From assembly GCA_051294375.1 (NCBI GenBank), contig CM119270.1:15870081-15934080 (forward strand): a stretch of 64,000 bases of DNA. The letters run 5' to 3'. The position numbers and the translations under genes are program-made. Positions 58,856 through 64,000 of the stretch are shown piece by piece. The notes below the pieces were generated by a model that was given only the letters and a program-made list of their open reading frames with translations, did not search any database and had not been told where the DNA came from. Each line of letters opens with the position of its first letter. Position 1 is the first letter of the stretch. The stretch comes from Paraspadella gotoi (taxonomy: Eukaryota > Chaetognatha).

Positions 58856-58879
58856 CATCTACATTCGTTGATCATTTTA

Positions 58880-58975
58880 ACGCAGATATTCCCTCCATGC
58901 AGAATTCCTCCTCAAATAATTCCTCCCCAATGGGATTCCTCGCATGCAAGGAATCCCGTGTGGGAGGAATATACT
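58880..58975. repeat. 16-bp repeat, cluster 3, with orientation switch
   Basis: Units run in the GGATTCCTC sense to 58940, then after an eight-base spacer continue as the reverse complement (AGGAATCCCGTGTGGGAGG). This forms a perfect 9-bp inverted repeat, GGGATTCCT...AGGAATCCC, at 58932-58957. Confidence 0.85.
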
Positions 58976-60779
58976 AGAGCCACCCAAAAAAATAATATAT
59001 TTACAAATAGGAATATACAAAATAATAATTGAAAATTATTTTAAAACTTTTAATGATACTACTAATTGTTACAACTCTGTAAATCTAAAAAAGTATCTTT
59101 TTTATAACCCTTTATTTTTTCTCTTACTTTGAAACTTTTTGAGAGGGAAATTTTGACATCTCGGAGATTAAGCGTCGAATGGCATGTTAATTTTTTGTTC
59201 TGAAAAGTTTTATGTAAAGGTACATTTTAATACCAAAAAGCATTGTCATTAAATCAAATGTCTGAATTCAGAGATGGGAAGCGATTCAGATTTTCGCCGC
59301 TGCCATCCGGGCTTCCAAGACCCTCCGTGCTCCCGTTTTCGGGGTGCAATCCTTACTTTTTTTAGCCCCGGATCGCTTTTCGTGTTTCGAAGTGCAACTA
59401 TCGCTTCTTTCTTCTTTATAAATTTTACATTTGTTATTATTTATAAAAATACTACATCTTTAGACATGTAATATTGGTAGTATAAGAATAATTTTACACT
59501 TTGTGTAATCAAATAACAAGTAAAATTTTACTATGAAAAATTGTAAGATTTAGTAAGAATTCGATAAGAATCGTTCGATTGTGAGGAAATGAGTTATAAT
59601 ATAAAGAAAAAAACAAAAAACCTTTTACCCCTATTTGCTTTTTTATTTTTTATTAAATATAAACAAAGCTAGCATTAATTATTCAATTTAATCACAACAA
59701 TCAATCAATTAACTAAACAACTAATCAATCAAAAACACTTAAAAAATTAATGAATCATTTTTTATCAATCAATCAATAAATAATCAATATTAATTCCAAT
59801 ATCTATATTGATAAATTTATTTCATCATAATATTTTAAAAGAACCAATTAATTAATCAATTAATTAATCAATCATAAAGTATGTCAGAAAAAATATAGTA
59901 CAAATATAACCTGAACATTTCCGGAATATGAATTTATTTTTTATTTGATCAATTTCAATATTCTCAATTAATCATATCATAATCACAGGTAGTCATTTCT
60001 TTTGTCATATAATAAACAAAGACAAAAACAAACAAGTTTCTGACGCTAAAATGCCAAGAACTGATCAGTTAATTAATTTATTCAATCAATTAATCAATAT
60101 ATTCAATCAGTCATCAAAATAATTAAGCAATCAATTCAATTTGTCATACGTCATCGGTTATCATTGTCGTGGTTGCCATCATTAATTATTTAATTAATTA
60201 AACTCCTTCAACTCTTGTTTGTACATTGCAAAGAGAATGTATCTTTTATATATTATCCCTGTTGTTTTGTTTCTCGTCCTCTCTCTACATCTCTCTCTCT
60301 CTCTCTTCTTCTACCAAGTTTCACTTCTTTTCACAATCACATCATCTGCCCTTACCTCAACTGTCTCTCACATCTGACCACTATTCTGTCTCACACTTTG
60401 TTGGAAAAACTTTTACCTCTATCTCTCTTCTTTCTCTCTCTCTCTCTCTCACACTCTCTTTTACACAAATTTATTATTGAATGTCATATGCTGATGAAGG
60501 CTTGAAGTAAACAAGCCAAAACATGTCCAACAATTAATTAAAATCGTTGTTTACAAATTCAAAATCTTTGCTTTCTCTAAATTAACTACTGTACTACGGG
60601 CTCACGCACAAGTAAAGACTTCGTCGTGTTTTCGTCATTGTATTCATCGTCATTGTCATCTTTGTTCAAATCATTTGAGCTCCAATGTTCGATTGTTATT
60701 ATTTAATAAATTAATATGTAATTATTAATAATTTATTTTTTTTCAATTAATTAATTTCATTAATTACCGCTAATGACGT
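58976..60779. other. AT-rich, no gene seen
   Basis: AT-rich sequence with many AATCAATCAATTAATT phrases (59690-60130) and a short CT-rich stretch (60280-60460). It contains GATGAAGGCTTGAAGTAAAC and AAACATGTCC near 60492-60530, related to the fold-back arms at 62984-63275. No supported exon. Confidence 0.45.
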
Positions 60780-60815
60780 GAGGGCAGATCCGGCATTGTT
60801 TGCTCAAACTTGTTT
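60780..60815 (+). mobile_element. Isolated terminus of the GTCGGATCTGC family
   Basis: GGGCAGATCCGGCATTGTTT then GCTCAAACTTG, the same end and orientation as 40196-40226, preceded by an AATTACCGCTAATGACG stretch also seen near 54155. The body of the element to the left is not clearly identified. Confidence 0.5.
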
Positions 60816-60936
60816 ATTAATAATTTTGATTTATTTATTTTAATATATTTTTTAGAGATTTAAGATGCTATATAAGCATAATATATGCCAATTATTGCCA
60901 ATAAAACAGATCAATCTTTTGGTTTAAAACTTGTTT

Positions 60937-62605
60937 GTAAATAAAGTTTGCGCAAAACAAATGTCGATACTGCCTACGAACTCCACTCTCACTCGGTAAT
61001 TAATTTAATAATAATAATTAATTATTAATTAAACTAATATAATTAATTAATAATTATTAAGATTAATTTAAATTTTATATTCAGCTTTGTCATTAATCGA
61101 TGTCCTTAAAATTGAGTCAAGGACAGTTATAAATGTTTTGCTTACATTTTATCAAAAACAAAACAAATACTCCTCTATTATGAGCCAGGCGGCAAGCCCG
61201 TCCTGGCTAGATTTTGATTCGGTTTAGCTTTCGTCCTCCAGCTTTTTTGCATCATGGCTTCTGAAAAATGTGATTATCATAGGGAGTTTGAATTTTCATA
61301 TATGGCTTCTAATCATCAAAGATTTTAAGAAAATTCTCATGTTTCATTCATCAATATTGCGTATTTGTTTAATGTGTTTTTTTACAAAACAAAAACGTTT
61401 TAAATTATATGTCGCTCTCTCTCTTCGTCTCTCTTTTTTCGTCCGTCACTGCTTCTGATTTGTCTAAAACGAGTTCCGGCTCGTGCAGGCGTCCCTGTCC
61501 GAAGCTTTTTCCTCATCTCTCTCTCTTCACCTCAATCTCTCGCTGTTCTCATCTCTCCTCTCTCTCGGTCTTTCTCTCTCAGATTTTTTTTTTCAAAATT
61601 TTTTAGATATAATGTTGGTGAGTCTCAAACTAATGTAAAAAACGATGTCGCGAACCGTGGGCGCGAACTCCGGTCCTTTTGGTAAAGAAATCCATCTCAC
61701 GCGACGGGTTGCGGCGCCATAAAGTACTGCTGATTCTTTAACGAGTAAAAGGGGGCTGTAGAGCTTCTCTCTCTCTTCTGTCTTTTAATTATTATAATAT
61801 CGCTCTTTCTCTTTCTCTTTTTTCTCTGCAGCGTGCTGTGTCAACTTGCTTCTCTCTCTCTTCTTATTCTCTCTCTCTCTCTCTCTTCTTCTCGTTTGCT
61901 GTCCTTTCTCTCTTACGATCTTCTGCGTGATCGTTCGTTTTTTTGAATAAAAATTTCTGATTATTTTTTCCTTCTAAAAAACTTTTATTATTGTCCGATT
62001 TTATTCGCGCGCTTTTTCAATACAAAATCTACATATCTCATCCGAGATATATTTCGTGCGGATATTTATTCTCTGTTTTCTTTCACTCTCGTCTCTCTCT
62101 CTCTTTCTTTATGTTTCTCTCTCTCTTTCCTCTCTACTTTCTCCGTACTCTCTCTCTTCTCTCTCGTCTCTCCTTTCTCTCTCTCTCTTTCCTCACTACA
62201 CGCATGTTGTTTGCTTTTAATTGACTATCATTCGCATCAAATGAATGACAATCGATCTCATCAAATGAATGACAATCATCGCATCAACTGAATGACTATC
62301 ACTCAAAGCAGTGAATGACTATATCGCGATCAATAAATTGATTATCATCAGCAATAATTCAATTTCCTATTACAATCAATAAACTAACTATTTACAATCA
62401 ATCAATTAGTATTACCTTATCAATCAATTACTATTCAGTCATAATTAGTTATCGCATGATTCATTCGGTTTTTTTCCCGTTTTTTTTCATTAATTTTTGC
62501 TATGATACGTGGGCTCTGGCTCGATCTTTATGTCTTTTAAGATTTTTTTTATTTTATGTCTCCTTCTCTCTCTCTCTCTCTCTCACTCTCCTCTCTCTGC
62601 TCTCG
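60937..62605 (-). mobile_element. Inverted relative of the 38.7-40.2 kb insertion
   Basis: Reverse complement of about 38760-40226, in order: AAGTTTGCGCAAAACAAATG, GTCGATACTGCC, an AATT tract, CTTTGTCATTAATCGATGTC, GAGCCAGGCGGCAAGCCCGT, GGGTTGCGGCGCCATAAAGT, GGGGGCTGTAGAGCTTCTC, ATTCGCATCAAATGAATGAC and GTGGGCTCTGGCTCGATC. It is cut by the gap at 62606, so its other end is unknown. No transposase frame is seen. Confidence 0.7.
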
Positions 62606-62630
62606 NNNNNNNNNNNNNNNNNNNNNNNNN
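62606..62630. other. Assembly gap (25 N)
   Basis: Exactly 25 N joining the inverted element to the start of duplication C copy 2. Confidence 0.98.
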
Positions 62631-63640
62631 GAGATACAGTGAAAGAGAGAGAAATACAGAGACAGAGAAAGAATGAGAGTATCACAAAGAAACTCACGTT
62701 TTTCTTCGACTAGAAAGACTTCAACTTCACAAGCGAGAAAAATAGGAACACGTGGGTTTATCCTCGTGAGTTTTATTGCGTCGCCTTTGATGCCTTCCTT
62801 TCCACAAGAGATTCTTACCGAACTGTCCCCGCTTTTGTACGTGTGGACTGAATAGATAGGATTTTGTCATCATTAATTAATTTAATTTATGATTTATTAA
62901 TTGGCATGACAGGCTAACACTTTAAATTTTACCGCCATAGCCTCACTAAGTAAACAAAGTAAACAAGTTTTCAAGAATGATGTCTAGTTTACAAAGTAGA
63001 AGATTTTTGTTTTCTTTTGACAACGTTTAGTTTAGTGAATCGTACATGTTTCGGTTTTTACTTCAAACCTTCATCAGCGAATAAGACAATTTGTGAAAGA
63101 GAGAGAGAGAAAGAAAAGAAACTTTCTCTCCCTCCGTCCCTTTATTTAACAATCTCTCTATTTCAAATTTCACAAATTGCCTTATGCGCTGATGAAGGTT
63201 TGAAACAAAAACCGAAACGTGTACTATTCACTAAATTAAACGTCAAAAGAAAACTACTTCTACTTTGTAAACTAATTTTCAAACAACAAACTAAGAATTT
63301 TTTCAAAGAAAAAAAAATTGTAAAATTGTATCTTAACTGATAAAGTGATGAATTCTGCCCCCCCCCTCATGTGAGACCCAAGGTTCAAAATTGTGTTTGA
63401 AATATGCCATCGGGCAATGGCAAAACATCGCATAGCATGGCCCATATCAACCATAAAGTCGTTTTAAGATCTTTTCCTACCCATCCTTTGGTTGAGGATT
63501 GTACCCTCCCCCACAATATCCAACGGCTTTATCCTTCTCTAAAACTGTGATGCGCAGCGGTAAATTATGGATGAATAATCCCTTCTCGCTTCCGCTGTAA
63601 CCGTTCCAGAGTCTGATGGATCCAACTGAAAATGAAAAAT
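62631..63640. repeat. Duplication C, copy 2
   Basis: Same order as 55767-57030, shortened. It contains the cleaner fold-back element and ends at CTTCTCGCTTCCGCTGTAAC. The 16-bp repeat array then begins directly. Confidence 0.8.
62984..63275. repeat. Fold-back (inverted repeat) element
   Basis: The left arm (about 62984-63097) reads TAGTTTACAAAGTAGAAG, TTTTCTTTTGAC, GTGAATCGTACATGTTTCGG, CAAACCTTCATCAGCG and ACAATTTGTGAAA. The right arm (about 63168-63275) is its reverse complement with few differences. Between them lie about 70 bases of GA and CT tracts. The equivalent at about 56225-56560 is a more degraded version. Confidence 0.8.
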
Positions 63641-63675
63641 TTCAATGAAAAAGGTCAAATATTCAAAAAAAATCC

Positions 63676-64000
63676 AGCGGGATTCCTCCCACACGGGATT
63701 CCTCCCCGCAGGATTCCTCCCCATGAAATTACTCCCACACGGAATTCCTCTCACGAGGAATTCCTCCCACACGGCATTTCTCCCACATGGGATTCCTCCC
63801 ATCGGGATTACACTCACGCAGAATGCCTCCCACACAAAATTCCTCCTCAAGGATTTCCTCACACACGGGATTTCTACCTCAAGGAATTCCTCATCAAAGA
63901 ATTCCTCCCCAGTCCCCACGTGATTCCTCCCGCACTGGATTCCCCCAACGCGGGATTCCTCCCACACGGGATTTCTCCCACACGGATTCCTCCCCAAGGA
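63676..64000. repeat. 16-bp minisatellite running off the window
   Basis: About 20 units of a 16-bp repeat with consensus GGGATTCCTCCCACAC. Variation is mainly substitutions (GGAATTCC, GGATTTCC, GGCATTTC). The - strand has an open frame across it that gives a cyclic Gly/Arg/Asn/Pro/Trp/Glu-rich peptide, but no gene context supports translation. Confidence 0.9.

Noticed and set aside
63539-63997. 152-codon minus frame with recurring GRNPVWEES-like peptides
   Set aside because: A 16-bp repeat without stops in this register yields a cyclic peptide; no start context, homology or transcript evidence.

Overview
This is eukaryotic, metazoan DNA, most likely from an arthropod; a crustacean-like genome is a guess from the extreme simple-sequence content. 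Two conserved animal genes can be read as spliced exons. On the + strand two exons of Cadps/CAPS (calcium-dependent secretion activator, needed for dense-core vesicle release) encode the end of its PH domain and the following linker. On the - strand a series of exons encodes the complete DH (RhoGEF) domain and PH domain of Ect2/pebble, the RhoA activator of cytokinesis. Exon phases agree across the Cadps junction and across the first five Ect2 exons. The final Ect2 junction does not agree in phase, probably because of single-base indels. Other possible coding pieces are a Kozak-started, membrane-anchor first exon (- strand, 32.6 kb) and an unidentified GC-rich exon-like ORF (- strand, 15.9-16.4 kb).

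Layout: 0-3.7 kb holds microsatellites and a 36-bp pyrimidine minisatellite. 3.7-11.2 kb is copy 1 of a large duplicated block (duplication A) with the Cadps exons and the last two Ect2 exons. 11.2-12.4 kb repeats a 1.2-kb element also found at 4.2-5.5 kb. 12.4-18.2 kb is AT-rich with the unidentified ORF. 18.2-24.7 kb is copy 2 of duplication A, with its coding frames broken by indels. 25.6-29.9 kb carries the Ect2 DH exons and the start of the PH. 30.7-41.3 kb is copy 1 of duplication B; part of it returns at 41.4-42.6 kb and most of it at 42.6-50.7 kb. 50.7-64 kb is a repeat province of minisatellites, fold-back elements, terminal-inverted-repeat elements and a 16-bp repeat that runs off the window end.

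The duplicated copies differ mainly by one-base indels, often in homopolymers and inside conserved exons, and short fixed-size N gaps fall where repeated segments abut. The simplest reading is an incompletely polished long-read assembly with two haplotypes placed in tandem; true tandem duplication cannot be excluded from sequence alone. Most long open frames here are translated microsatellite ((CT)n, (GA)n, (GTC)n) and are not genes.

The most interesting points are: Ect2 lying convergent with, or nested in, Cadps; a low-complexity insertion of about 50 residues inside the Ect2 PH domain; Ect2 exons bracketed by complementary CT and GA tracts; a 2.8-kb terminal-inverted-repeat insertion with an apparent empty site in the other copy and a near-complete inverted relative 20 kb away; and an inverting 16-bp minisatellite family.
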